From assembly GCA_965218045.1 (NCBI GenBank), contig CBDCJX010000008.1:1-64000 (forward strand): a stretch of 64,000 nt of DNA, given 5' to 3'. Position 1 is the first letter of the stretch. Each line of letters opens with the position of its first letter. The translations under genes and the position numbers were made by a program. The stretch is from CAVRCA01 sp965218045. Its GTDB lineage: Bacteria > Pseudomonadota > Alphaproteobacteria > Acetobacterales > Acetobacteraceae. Shown one piece after another: positions 25,615 through 33,022 of the stretch. The notes beneath the pieces are model-generated. The model was not told the origin of the DNA, did not search any database, and worked only from the letters and a program-made list of their open reading frames with translations.

Positions 25615-26460
25615 ATGCCACAGCCTCATCTGGTCCTCTGCCGCCCCGGCCGGGACAGCTCCCCCATTGTCCAGCTCGCCTGGTCGACCATCCAGCTCGA
25701 AGCCACCGCGCTGATGCGCAAGGAGCCCACTCTCGGGCGGATGATCGAGCAGGCGATTTTGCAGCACGACTGCTTCGCCGCCGCGATCGGCAATCGGCTG
25801 GCGGTCAAGCTGGCGTCGCCCGATCTGGAGGTGAACGCGCTGATCGACGTGCTCGGCCACGCCTTCGACGCGGAACCCGATATCGTCGAGGCGTCGGCCG
25901 CCGACCTCCAAGCCGTGCGCGATCGCGACGCTGCCTGCCCCGACCTGCTGACACCCTTGTTGCACTTCAAGGGCTTCCAAGCGCTGCAGGCGCATCGGGT
26001 GGCGCACTATCTGTGGCTGCACGATCGTCCGCACCTCGCCAAGCACCTGCAAAGCCGCGTCTCCGAGGTGTTCGGCATCGACATCCATCCTGCCGCGCGG
26101 CTCGGCCGGCGGATCATGCTCGACCACGCCACCGGCATCGTCATCGGCGAGACCGCCATCGTGGACGACGACGTTTCCATCCTGCAGGACGTCACCCTGG
26201 GCGGCACCGGCAAGGATGACGGCGACCGGCACCCGAAGGTGCGGCGCGGCGTGCTGATCGGCGCCGGCGCGAAAATCCTCGGCAGCATCGAGGTTGGCGA
26301 GGGCGCCAAGGTCGGCGCCGGCAGCATCGTGCTCACCAATGTCGAGCCTTACACCACGGTGGTCGGCGTCCCTGCCCGACCGGTCGGCCGGCACACCGAC
26401 ATGGCCGCGTTGACGATGGACCACACGGTGCGTGACTGGATGCCCGACTACGTGATCTGA
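25615..26460 (+). CDS. cysE: Serine O-acetyltransferase
   Basis: 281 residues from ATG 25615, preceded by AGGAAA; a GTG at 25591 is an alternative. The N-terminal helical domain (ESxxxxD-type DPAAxDLLTPLLHFKGFQALQAHRVAHYLW) is followed by the left-handed beta-helix: FGIDIHPAARLGRRIMLDHATGIVIGETA contains the catalytic His/Asp pair, then DVSILQDVTLGGTGK, HPKVRRGVLIGAGAKILGSIEVGEGAKVGAGSIVL and VVGVPARPVG. It acetylates L-serine to O-acetylserine, the cysteine precursor. The C-terminus lacks the final Asp-Gly-Ile of enteric CysE. It converges with the outer-membrane factor gene, 9 bases away. Confidence 0.93.
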   Translation: MPQPHLVLCRPGRDSSPIVQLAWSTIQLEATALMRKEPTLGRMIEQAILQHDCFAAAIGNRLAVKLASPDLEVNALIDVLGHAFDAEPDIVEASAADLQAVRDRDAACPDLLTPLLHFKGFQALQAHRVAHYLWLHDRPHLAKHLQSRVSEVFGIDIHPAARLGRRIMLDHATGIVIGETAIVDDDVSILQDVTLGGTGKDDGDRHPKVRRGVLIGAGAKILGSIEVGEGAKVGAGSIVLTNVEPYTTVVGVPARPVGRHTDMAALTMDHTVRDWMPDYVI

Positions 26461-26469
26461 CGGGCTATA

Positions 26470-28092
26470 CTACAGAGCCGACCTTCTTACCCTCGCTTTC
26501 CTCGCTTTCTTGGCGGTGACCGGGAACTCGGTGTCCCAACCGCCGCCAAGCGCCTTGTAGAGCGCCACCACGTTGCTCGACACCGTGGTCTCGCTGGTAG
26601 CTAGGCTCTGCTCGCTTTGCAGGACGCTGCGTTCCGCGTCCAGCACAGTCAGGAAGTCGATCAGACCCTGCACGTAACGCGTCCGCGCCAAGCCAAGCGC
26701 GCGGCGATTCTGCTCCACAGCCCCGACCAGCTCGTCACGCCGGCGCTGCTCGGTGCCAAAGGCGGTGAGCGCGTTGTCCACCTCGTGCCAGGCATTGAGC
26801 ACGGTTCGCTCATAGTTGACGGCGGCCTCCTGCTGCTGCGCCTTGCGCAGTGCGAGCGTCGCCTTGAGCTGGCCCCCCTGGAAGATCGGCAAGGAGAGGG
26901 TCGGCCCCAAGCCATATTGCCGCGCATCCCAGGTGAACAGGTTCTTTGGTTGTATCGCCTGGATGCCGAGGCTCCCCGACAAGGTGACGCGTGGATAGAA
27001 ATCCGCGACCGCAACGCCGACATCGGCGGTGGCGACATGCAGCTGGGCCTCGGCACGCCGAATATCCGGCCGACGCCGCGCGAGCTCGGACGGCACGCCG
27101 ATCGGCACGCGCGGGGGGACCGGCGGCACCGGCCGGGGTTGCCGCAGCTCGCCCCGCAACGCGTTTGGCTGCTGCCCGAGCAGCAGGCTCAGCGCGTTGA
27201 TCAGTTGCGCCTCCTGCTGCTCCAGCTGCGGGAGCTGGGCGGTGGTCGAACGCAACTGCGCCGTGGCGTTCGCCACGTCGAGATCGGTCCCCAGACCACC
27301 TTCCGCGCGCTCACGGGTCAGCTGCACGCTTTGCTGCGCCGTCTTCACGTTCGCGCGGGCAATCTCGATCTGCCGCTGCACGCCGCGCAATTGCATGTAG
27401 TCGCGCGCAACCTCGGCGAGGCTGCTGACCAGGGCGTTCCGCCGCGCCTCGGCCGACGAAACCACCGTCGCATCCGCCGCCTCGATCGAACGTCGCACCC
27501 TGCCCCAGAAATCGAGCTCCCAGGACGCGTCGAAGCCATACTGGTACACGTCGAAGGGCGGGATCGAGCCGGAAGTCGGAAAGCCGCCGGCGCTGGCTCC
27601 ACTGCCACCGGCCCCAGTCGCACTGGCGCCGCCGACGCTACCAGCACTCCCACCACCACCGCTGCCGAAAGCACTGAAAATGCCACGATTGCTCGGCTTT
27701 TCCCGCTCGTAGGACGCGGTGCCGGTGATCGATGGATAGAGGCTCGACGCGGTAACCCCGCGTTGAGCACGCGATTGAACGAGCTGGATCGTGGTGACCC
27801 GCACGTCGAGGTTGGCGCCGGCCACCCGCTCCATCAGCGAGGTCAGCTCGGGGTCGGCGAACAGGTTCCACCAGCGCGGGTCCACCGGTGCAACCACGGC
27901 GACGCTGCGCTCGGCTTGCGTTGGCGGGCGATCCGGTCCGAACCAGGATGCCGGGGAATACCAGGGCGGCGACTTGAAGTTCGGCCCGACGGTGCATCCG
28001 GTCAGCGCCAGTGCTCCCGCCAGGGATGCCGCGAGCGCTGCGGGCCTGGCGATGCCGGTTGGCGATCCGATGGAGGCCCAAGGTTTGTGCAT
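26470..28092 (-). CDS. NodT-type outer membrane efflux lipoprotein (TolC-like)
   Basis: 540 residues from ATG 28092. The signal peptide ends at lipobox LTGC (about residues 27-30, ALALTGCTVGPNF), the standard NodT/OprM start 'CxxGPNYxxP'. Two OEP repeats follow, each with coiled-coil alpha-hairpins (LVQSRAQRGVTASSLYPSIT; ERAEGGLGTDLDVANATAQL, and RRPDIRRAEAQLHVATADVG; RYVQGLIDFLTVLDAERSVL). A Gly/Ser/Ala-rich loop around residues 146-175 (GSGGGGSAGSVGGASATGAG) is unusually long. It forms the outer channel of a tripartite RND or ABC efflux pump, but no membrane-fusion or pump gene is adjacent. Confidence 0.9.
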   Translation of the reverse strand: MHKPWASIGSPTGIARPAALAASLAGALALTGCTVGPNFKSPPWYSPASWFGPDRPPTQAERSVAVVAPVDPRWWNLFADPELTSLMERVAGANLDVRVTTIQLVQSRAQRGVTASSLYPSITGTASYEREKPSNRGIFSAFGSGGGGSAGSVGGASATGAGGSGASAGGFPTSGSIPPFDVYQYGFDASWELDFWGRVRRSIEAADATVVSSAEARRNALVSSLAEVARDYMQLRGVQRQIEIARANVKTAQQSVQLTRERAEGGLGTDLDVANATAQLRSTTAQLPQLEQQEAQLINALSLLLGQQPNALRGELRQPRPVPPVPPRVPIGVPSELARRRPDIRRAEAQLHVATADVGVAVADFYPRVTLSGSLGIQAIQPKNLFTWDARQYGLGPTLSLPIFQGGQLKATLALRKAQQQEAAVNYERTVLNAWHEVDNALTAFGTEQRRRDELVGAVEQNRRALGLARTRYVQGLIDFLTVLDAERSVLQSEQSLATSETTVSSNVVALYKALGGGWDTEFPVTAKKARKARVRRSAL

Positions 28093-28155
28093 GGCGGCAA
28101 ACGTGCCCACGAAGCGGCCGGCGTCAAGCACGGCCGCAGCGTCAGGCCGCTGTAT

Positions 28156-29019
28156 TCACGCGTGGTGATCGAGGCCGATATCCAGCACCGCCACGCTATG
28201 CGTCAGCCAGCCGATCGAGATCAGGTCCACACCCGCCGCCGCGATCGCCGGCGCGGTCTCTGGCGTGATGCGACCGGAGGCTTCGGTGATGGCGCGACCG
28301 GCGACCATGCCGACCGCCTGGCGCAGCATGTCGGGGCCCATGTTGTCGAGCAGCACCGCGTCGATGCCGACCGACAGCGCCTCGTCGAGTTGCGCCAAGG
28401 TGTCCACCTCGAGCTCGATTTTCACCAGATGGCCGACCGCCGCCCGCGCCCGCTCCAGCGCCGCGCGAACACCGCCGGCGATGGCGACATGGTTGTCCTT
28501 GATCAACACCGCGTCATCGAGGCCGAAGCGGTGATTGCTGCCACCGCCCACCCGCAAGGCGTATTTCTGCAGCGCGCGCATCCCCGGCATGGTTTTGCGC
28601 GTGCAGGTGATCCGCGCCTTGTACGGCCGGACGGCGGCGACGATGCGCGATGTCGCCGAGGCGATGCCGCTGAGATGGCACATGAAATTGAGCGCCACCC
28701 GCTCCGCCGTCAGCACGCCGCGCGCCGGGCCGCTGACTTCGGCGATCAGGTCACCTGGCTCCAGCGCGCTGCCGTCGGGACGCTGGATGGCGAGCTCGAT
28801 CGCGGGGTCGATCAGCCGGAACGCCATCGCCGCGAGATCAAGGCCGGCGACGACACCGGGCTGGCGCGCCACCAGGGCGGTGCTGGTGCGTCGCTCGGCG
28901 GGCACGATCGCGTCGGTGGTGATGTCGCCGGCGCGGCCGAGATCCTCCAGCAGTGCCGCGCGAACCAGCGGTTCCAGCATGATCGCCGGCAGCGGCGGCA
29001 CTCTCGCAGTGTGCGACAT
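28156..29019 (-). CDS. nadC: Nicotinate-nucleotide pyrophosphorylase (quinolinate phosphoribosyltransferase)
   Basis: 287 residues. It converts quinolinate and PRPP to nicotinate mononucleotide. Visible family blocks: LLEDLGRAGDITTDAIVP at the N-terminus, ALNFMCHLSGIASATSRIV, ITCTRKTMPGMRALQKYAL with TRKTxPGxR, GGGSNHRFGLDDAVLIKDNH (catalytic and phosphate-binding Lys/Asp/His), LEVDTLAQLDEAL and VDLISIGWLTHS. The start at 29019 lies three bases after the nadB stop. It is the third gene of a tight nadA-nadB-nadC operon. Confidence 0.96.
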   Translation of the reverse strand: MSHTARVPPLPAIMLEPLVRAALLEDLGRAGDITTDAIVPAERRTSTALVARQPGVVAGLDLAAMAFRLIDPAIELAIQRPDGSALEPGDLIAEVSGPARGVLTAERVALNFMCHLSGIASATSRIVAAVRPYKARITCTRKTMPGMRALQKYALRVGGGSNHRFGLDDAVLIKDNHVAIAGGVRAALERARAAVGHLVKIELEVDTLAQLDEALSVGIDAVLLDNMGPDMLRQAVGMVAGRAITEASGRITPETAPAIAAAGVDLISIGWLTHSVAVLDIGLDHHA

Positions 29020-29022
29020 CGC

Positions 29023-30549
29023 TCAAGCCTTTCGCAGCAAGACGCGTTCGATGCTTGCCGCGTCGAGCGCCTGGTCGAGCCGCCAGGAGACCCGGTGCGA
29101 CCACGCCTCGCGCTGCTCGGGCGCGTCCTCGCGCGCATGCGCGCCACGGCTCTCGGTCCGGTGTAGCGCCGCGACCGCGATCATCAAGCCGAGCGCGGCC
29201 GGGTCGGCCGAGGCGCTCGTCCCGGTCGCCAGCGGCAGCAGCGCGGCGATCGCCTCGGCGAGCCCGCTGGCGTCTCGCAGCACACCGGCGGCGCGCGACA
29301 GGATCGGGCGCACTTCGGCTGGATCAGGTGCGGGCGGCAGCGTGGCCGAGCTCGGCGGGCCGATCATGGCGTGACCAGCCGCCGCCATGCTCTCGGCGAC
29401 CCAGCGCGCGCACACCGCCGCTTCCAGCAGCGAGTTGCTGGCCAGCCGGTTGGCGCCGTGCAGGCCGGTGTTGGCCGCCTCGCCGCAGGCCCACAGCCCG
29501 GGCACGCTACTACGCCCCGCGCCGTCCACCGCGATGCCGCCCATGTGGTAATGCGCCGCCGGCAGCACCGGGATCGGCCGCGTCGCGGGATCGATACCGG
29601 CGGCGGCGCAACGCGCGGCGATGGTGGGGAAACGCTCGGCGAACCGTTCGCCGAGCGCCGCGCGCGCGTCGAGAAACGTGCGGTGGCCGGAAACGCGGTG
29701 GCGCCAGATCGCCCGCGCCACCACGTCGCGAGGCGCCAGCTCCGCGCCCTCGACCGTCGCCATGAAGCGCTCGCCGCGCTCGTCGATCAGCACCGCGCCC
29801 TCGCCGCGCACCGCCTCGCTGACCAGATCGAGCGGGTCCTGATCGGTCGCGAGCGCGGTCGGGTGGAACTGCACGAATTCGAGATCGGCCAAGGCCGCGC
29901 CGGCCCGCGCTGCCAGAATTAGCCCCTGGCCAAACGAGCCGGTTGGATTGGTGGTGTGCTGGAACAGCCCGCCGACGCCGCCGCTGGCAATCGTCACCCG
30001 CCCGGTCGGCAGCACGATCGCGCCACCGCCGCCACAAGCGAGCACGCCACGCACCGCGCCATCGGCCACCAGCAGCCGGCGCGCTTCCACGCCTTGGAGC
30101 ACGGTAATCGAGGGCGTCGCGCGCACCGCTTCCACCAAGGCGCGCATGATCTCACGGCCAGTGCCATCGCCGTCGGCGTGGACGATGCGCCGCCTGGAAT
30201 GCGCCGCCTCGCGGCCGAGCGCCAGCGCGCCATCCGCCGCGCGGTCGAAGCGCACCCCACGCCGCAGCAGGTCCGCGATCGCGCCGGGCGCGGCTTCGAC
30301 GATACGCCGAGCGATCTCGACATCGCACAGCCCGTTGCCGGCCGCCAAGGTGTCGGCCAGGTGTTGCGCCGGGCTGTCATCGGCGCCGATCGCGGCGGCG
30401 ATGCCGCCTTGCGCCCAGGCGCTCGACGCCGCCATGCCGAGCGGTGCCTTGCTCAGCACCACGACCGGCTCGGGTGCGAGGTGCAGCGCCACCAGCAATC
30501 CGGCGAGGCCGCCCCCGATGATGACCGGCCGGCCGCTCAGTGCGTTCAT
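29023..30549 (-). CDS. nadB: L-aspartate oxidase
   Basis: 508 residues, FAD enzyme that oxidises L-aspartate to iminoaspartate for NAD synthesis. The N-terminal dinucleotide motif is VIIGGGLAGLLVAL. SSAWAQGGIAAAIGADDSPAQH is the flavoprotein substrate loop, ALGREAAHSRRRIVHADGDGTG carries the histidyl and catalytic Arg region, and ASGGVGGLF, EFVQFHPTAL, AAHYHMGGIAVD and NRLASNSLLEAAVCA follow in order. These separate it from succinate dehydrogenase SdhA. Its start is one base downstream of the nadA stop. Confidence 0.96.
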   Translation of the reverse strand: MNALSGRPVIIGGGLAGLLVALHLAPEPVVVLSKAPLGMAASSAWAQGGIAAAIGADDSPAQHLADTLAAGNGLCDVEIARRIVEAAPGAIADLLRRGVRFDRAADGALALGREAAHSRRRIVHADGDGTGREIMRALVEAVRATPSITVLQGVEARRLLVADGAVRGVLACGGGGAIVLPTGRVTIASGGVGGLFQHTTNPTGSFGQGLILAARAGAALADLEFVQFHPTALATDQDPLDLVSEAVRGEGAVLIDERGERFMATVEGAELAPRDVVARAIWRHRVSGHRTFLDARAALGERFAERFPTIAARCAAAGIDPATRPIPVLPAAHYHMGGIAVDGAGRSSVPGLWACGEAANTGLHGANRLASNSLLEAAVCARWVAESMAAAGHAMIGPPSSATLPPAPDPAEVRPILSRAAGVLRDASGLAEAIAALLPLATGTSASADPAALGLMIAVAALHRTESRGAHAREDAPEQREAWSHRVSWRLDQALDAASIERVLLRKA

Positions 30550-30550
30550 C

Positions 30551-31531
30551 TCACGCCACCAACATGCGCTCGACGGCGCGGCGCGCCCGCGACGCGATCG
30601 CCGGGTCGATCGTCACCTCGTGCTGCATGGTCTCGAGTGCGGCTCGTATGTTGGCCAGCGTGATGCGCTTCATGTGCGGGCACAGGTTGCACGGCCGCAC
30701 GAAGTCAACGTCGGGATTCTGGATCGCCACGTTGTCGCTCATCGAGCACTCGGTGAGCAGCACCACGCGCGGCGGCTTGCGTTGCGTCACGTAGTCCGCC
30801 ATTGCCGCGGTGGAGCCGGCGAAATCCGCTTCCGCCACCACGTCGGGCGGGCACTCGGGATGCGCCAGCACGATGATGCCGGGATGCTCGGCACGAAATT
30901 GGCGCAACTCGCCCGCGGTGAAACGCTCATGCACCTCGCAATGCCCCGCCCAGGTGATGATCTTCACCCCGGTTTCGGCGGCGATGTTTTGCGCCAGATA
31001 CTCGTCGGGCAGCATGATCACGCGTTCGACGCCGAGCGACTCAACGATCTTGCGAGCATTGCCCGAGGTGCAGCAGATGTCGCTCTCCGCCTTCACCGCC
31101 GCCGAGGTGTTGACATAGGTCACGATCGGCACCCCGGGATAACGCGTGCGCAGCAGCCGCACGTCCTCGGCGGTGATCGATTCCGCCAGCGAGCAACCCG
31201 CGCGCGTGTCCGGGATCAGCACCGTCTTGCTCGGGTTCAGCAGCTTCGCCGTCTCCGCCATGAAGTGCACACCGGCCAACACGATCACGTCGGCATCGAC
31301 CCGCATCGCCTCGCGCGCCAGGCTGAGGCTGTCGCCCACGATGTCGGCGACGCAGTTGAAAATCTCCGGCGTCTGATAGTTGTGCGCCAGGATGACGGCG
31401 TTGCGTTCCCGCTTGAGTTGCAGGATCGCGTCGATGTCCTCGGCGAACACCGGCCACTCCATCGGCGGGATGAAGCGGCTGACCCGCCCGTACAGCTCGG
31501 CCGCGCCCGCCCCGGCTTGCGAAATCGACAT
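30551..31531 (-). CDS. nadA: Quinolinate synthase A
   Basis: 326 residues. It condenses iminoaspartate with dihydroxyacetone phosphate using a 4Fe-4S cluster. Cluster cysteines are visible in DTRAGCSLAES, HPECPPDV and RPCNLCPHMK; YVNTSAAVKAESDICCTSGNA and LPDEYLAQNIA are family hallmarks. The start is set at ATG 31531 because GTGGAGG lies 7-13 bases upstream. A possible TTG at 31561 is rejected because it falls inside a palindromic operator-like site. First gene of the nad operon, with two operator-like palindromes just upstream and the probable regulator nadQ nearby. Confidence 0.95.
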   Translation of the reverse strand: MSISQAGAGAAELYGRVSRFIPPMEWPVFAEDIDAILQLKRERNAVILAHNYQTPEIFNCVADIVGDSLSLAREAMRVDADVIVLAGVHFMAETAKLLNPSKTVLIPDTRAGCSLAESITAEDVRLLRTRYPGVPIVTYVNTSAAVKAESDICCTSGNARKIVESLGVERVIMLPDEYLAQNIAAETGVKIITWAGHCEVHERFTAGELRQFRAEHPGIIVLAHPECPPDVVAEADFAGSTAAMADYVTQRKPPRVVLLTECSMSDNVAIQNPDVDFVRPCNLCPHMKRITLANIRAALETMQHEVTIDPAIASRARRAVERMLVA

Positions 31532-31553
31532 GCTGGCGTCCTCCACTCCCGTT

Positions 31554-31570
31554 ATGCTCAATCGGAGTAT
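31554..31570. promoter_or_regulatory. Operator-like palindrome 1 upstream of nadA
   Basis: ATGCTCAATCGGAGTAT, 23 bases upstream of the nadA ATG (reverse strand). Its partner at 31611-31627 (ATGCTGAGTTTGAGTAT) shares 12 of 17 positions and the same ATGCT...GAGTAT frame. Paired sites before an NAD biosynthesis operon, next to a NadQ-type protein, make NadQ repressor sites the likely reading. Confidence 0.65.
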
Positions 31571-31610
31571 TACATGGCCCCGACAAAAGGCGGATGCGCC
31601 CGCCTTTGAT

Positions 31611-31627
31611 ATGCTGAGTTTGAGTAT
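31611..31627. promoter_or_regulatory. Operator-like palindrome 2 upstream of nadA
   Basis: ATGCTGAGTTTGAGTAT, centred 57 bp from site 1, extended outward by AT on both sides (GAT...ATG). The spacing is between five and six helical turns. It lies between the divergent nadA operon and the small membrane peptide gene, so it could influence both. Confidence 0.65.
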
Positions 31628-31680
31628 ATGGCGGCCGATGTCAAGGCTCGCCCGGGTCGAATTTGCGCCGCGCCGGACGG

Positions 31681-31713
31681 GCGGCAGGCGGCGGGCGGCG
31701 GGCGGCGGGCGGA
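31681..31713. repeat. Short GC-rich tandem repeat (GCGGGCG-type heptamers)
   Basis: A run of about four seven-base GGCGGGC units within 33 bases in the nadA/small-peptide intergenic region. It is a simple repeat with no evident function. Confidence 0.5.
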
Positions 31714-31770
31714 CCTAGCCGAGGGAAGCTGGTTAACGGTTTGGCAAGCTCTCCGCCTTAGCGTGTTGCA

Positions 31771-31884
31771 ATGACGGACAAAGCCATCGATTACTCGGAA
31801 GACAGCGGGCTCGGTCGCGGCATCCTCAACGGCCTTCTGCTCGTGCTCCCCTTCTGGGCCACCGTGACTTGGCTGATCTTCTAG
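31771..31884 (+). CDS. Putative 37-residue single-pass membrane peptide
   Basis: A short frame from ATG 31771 to TAG 31884: acidic N-terminus MTDKAIDYSEDSGLGRG followed by the hydrophobic helix ILNGLLLVLPFWATVTWLIF up to the stop. The charge layout (soluble acidic front, one helix, no tail) is that of a real small membrane protein. No strong Shine-Dalgarno sequence is visible (GCGTGTTGCA upstream). It is transcribed away from nadA and converges on nadQ. I know no named family. Confidence 0.5.
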   Translation: MTDKAIDYSEDSGLGRGILNGLLLVLPFWATVTWLIF

Positions 31885-31902
31885 CTCAGGCGGATCACGT
31901 CG

Positions 31903-32850
31903 TTATGAACTGCGCGTCACCGGCAGCTTGGTGCCGGCGAAGGCACGCTCCTGTTGCACCGCGCGGCTGAAGCGGAACAGCTTGGCCGGCCGGCCGCCGG
32001 TTTCGCTGGTCACCCGCCCGGTCTCCTCGACCAGCTCCTGCTGCTCGATCAAGCGACGGAAATTCTGCTTGTGCATCCGCAGCCCGGCCAGCGCCTCGAC
32101 GCAGTGCTGGAGCTGCAGCAGGGTGAAGGTCGGCGGCATCAGCTCGAACACCACCGGGCGATACTTGATCTTCGCCCGCAGCCGCGCGATGCCGGTGGCG
32201 AGGATGCGGCGGTGGTCGTGCAGCATCGGCTCGCCTGGAACCGCCGCGTCGCTGGGCAGGTCGGCCCCGCGCCTGGCCTCCGGCACCACCCCAACCTCGT
32301 ACAGCAACTCGTAGCGCGGCAGCACGAGCTCCTCGTTCCAGCCATGCCCGTCGAGCGCGAAATTGATCGCGATGCGTTGGCGGCGCTCGCGTCGCACCGC
32401 CCCTGGCTCGGCCGACCTCGCCCAAGCCCGCAAGTGCGGCGCGATCAGCCGCTCGATCACGCCCGGCATGCCGGCGCGATGGTCCTCCCAGGGGAAGTAG
32501 CGATACCAGCTCCGCCACACCACGGCCTCGGCGGCGGACCGCGGCGCCTGGCGGGTCAGTCCAAGATAGCTGACCGAGACCACGTGCTGGCCCGAGCCGG
32601 TCCGGTCGGGGTCGGCGAAGGTGTAGAGTTGCTCGACATAGCCGAGCGGGTGATGCGTCTGGCGTTCGACCCAGGCGCGCACGCCAGCCTGCAGCGAGCG
32701 ATGGCCTGGCTCGAACGGACCGGAGGGCAAGGCCCGCCCGTCGGCGATGGTGAGCACCAGCGGCTCGCCGGCGGTGACAGCCACCAGCACGGCGACGAGG
32801 TCGGCCGCCACCGATGGCTTGCTGCGGGACAGATCGGTCAACGTCGACAT
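31903..32850 (-). CDS. nadQ: NadQ-type transcriptional regulator of NAD synthesis (Nudix-related, COG4111)
   Basis: 315 residues from ATG 32850. The N-terminal Nudix-like domain (VAVLVAVTAGEPLVLTIADG...LQAGVRAWVERQTHHPLGYVEQLYTFADPDR) resembles NrtR sensors but lacks a full Nudix box. The middle region (WYRYFPWEDHRAG, RIAINFALDGHGWNEELVLPRYELLYEVG) is typical of the COG4111 family that comparative genomics named NadQ in alphaproteobacteria. The C-terminus is a winged-helix NrtR-like domain (MPPTFTLLQLQHCVEALAGL, KQNFRRLIEQQELVEETG, GRPAKLFRFSR). It is predicted to repress nadABC in response to an NAD metabolite. The nad operon and two palindromes lie just downstream, which supports the call. 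Confidence 0.8.
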   Translation of the reverse strand: MSTLTDLSRSKPSVAADLVAVLVAVTAGEPLVLTIADGRALPSGPFEPGHRSLQAGVRAWVERQTHHPLGYVEQLYTFADPDRTGSGQHVVSVSYLGLTRQAPRSAAEAVVWRSWYRYFPWEDHRAGMPGVIERLIAPHLRAWARSAEPGAVRRERRQRIAINFALDGHGWNEELVLPRYELLYEVGVVPEARRGADLPSDAAVPGEPMLHDHRRILATGIARLRAKIKYRPVVFELMPPTFTLLQLQHCVEALAGLRMHKQNFRRLIEQQELVEETGRVTSETGGRPAKLFRFSRAVQQERAFAGTKLPVTRSS

Positions 32851-33022
32851 TCGGTGACACTCAGCGCTCGGCTCGAACGGCAGCCAACGCAAGGGGGCAA
32901 CCGCAAGGCAGAGCTGGCTGATGCCATAATCGCGACCCCGACGCCACCACGCGGCCGCTGGCCGATTATCGAGATCAGAGCGTCGGGCAGACTTCGCTTG
33001 CAGGTTGCGAGGTCCGGCCTCT

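Noticed and set aside
26617..29166. An 849-codon plus-strand frame
   Set aside because: Antisense to the NodT-type gene and nadC, both strongly supported; low-complexity Arg/Gly/Ala translation.
31681..31713. GC-rich heptamers as a CRISPR-like or regulatory array
   Set aside because: Units are seven bases with no spacers; simple sequence only.
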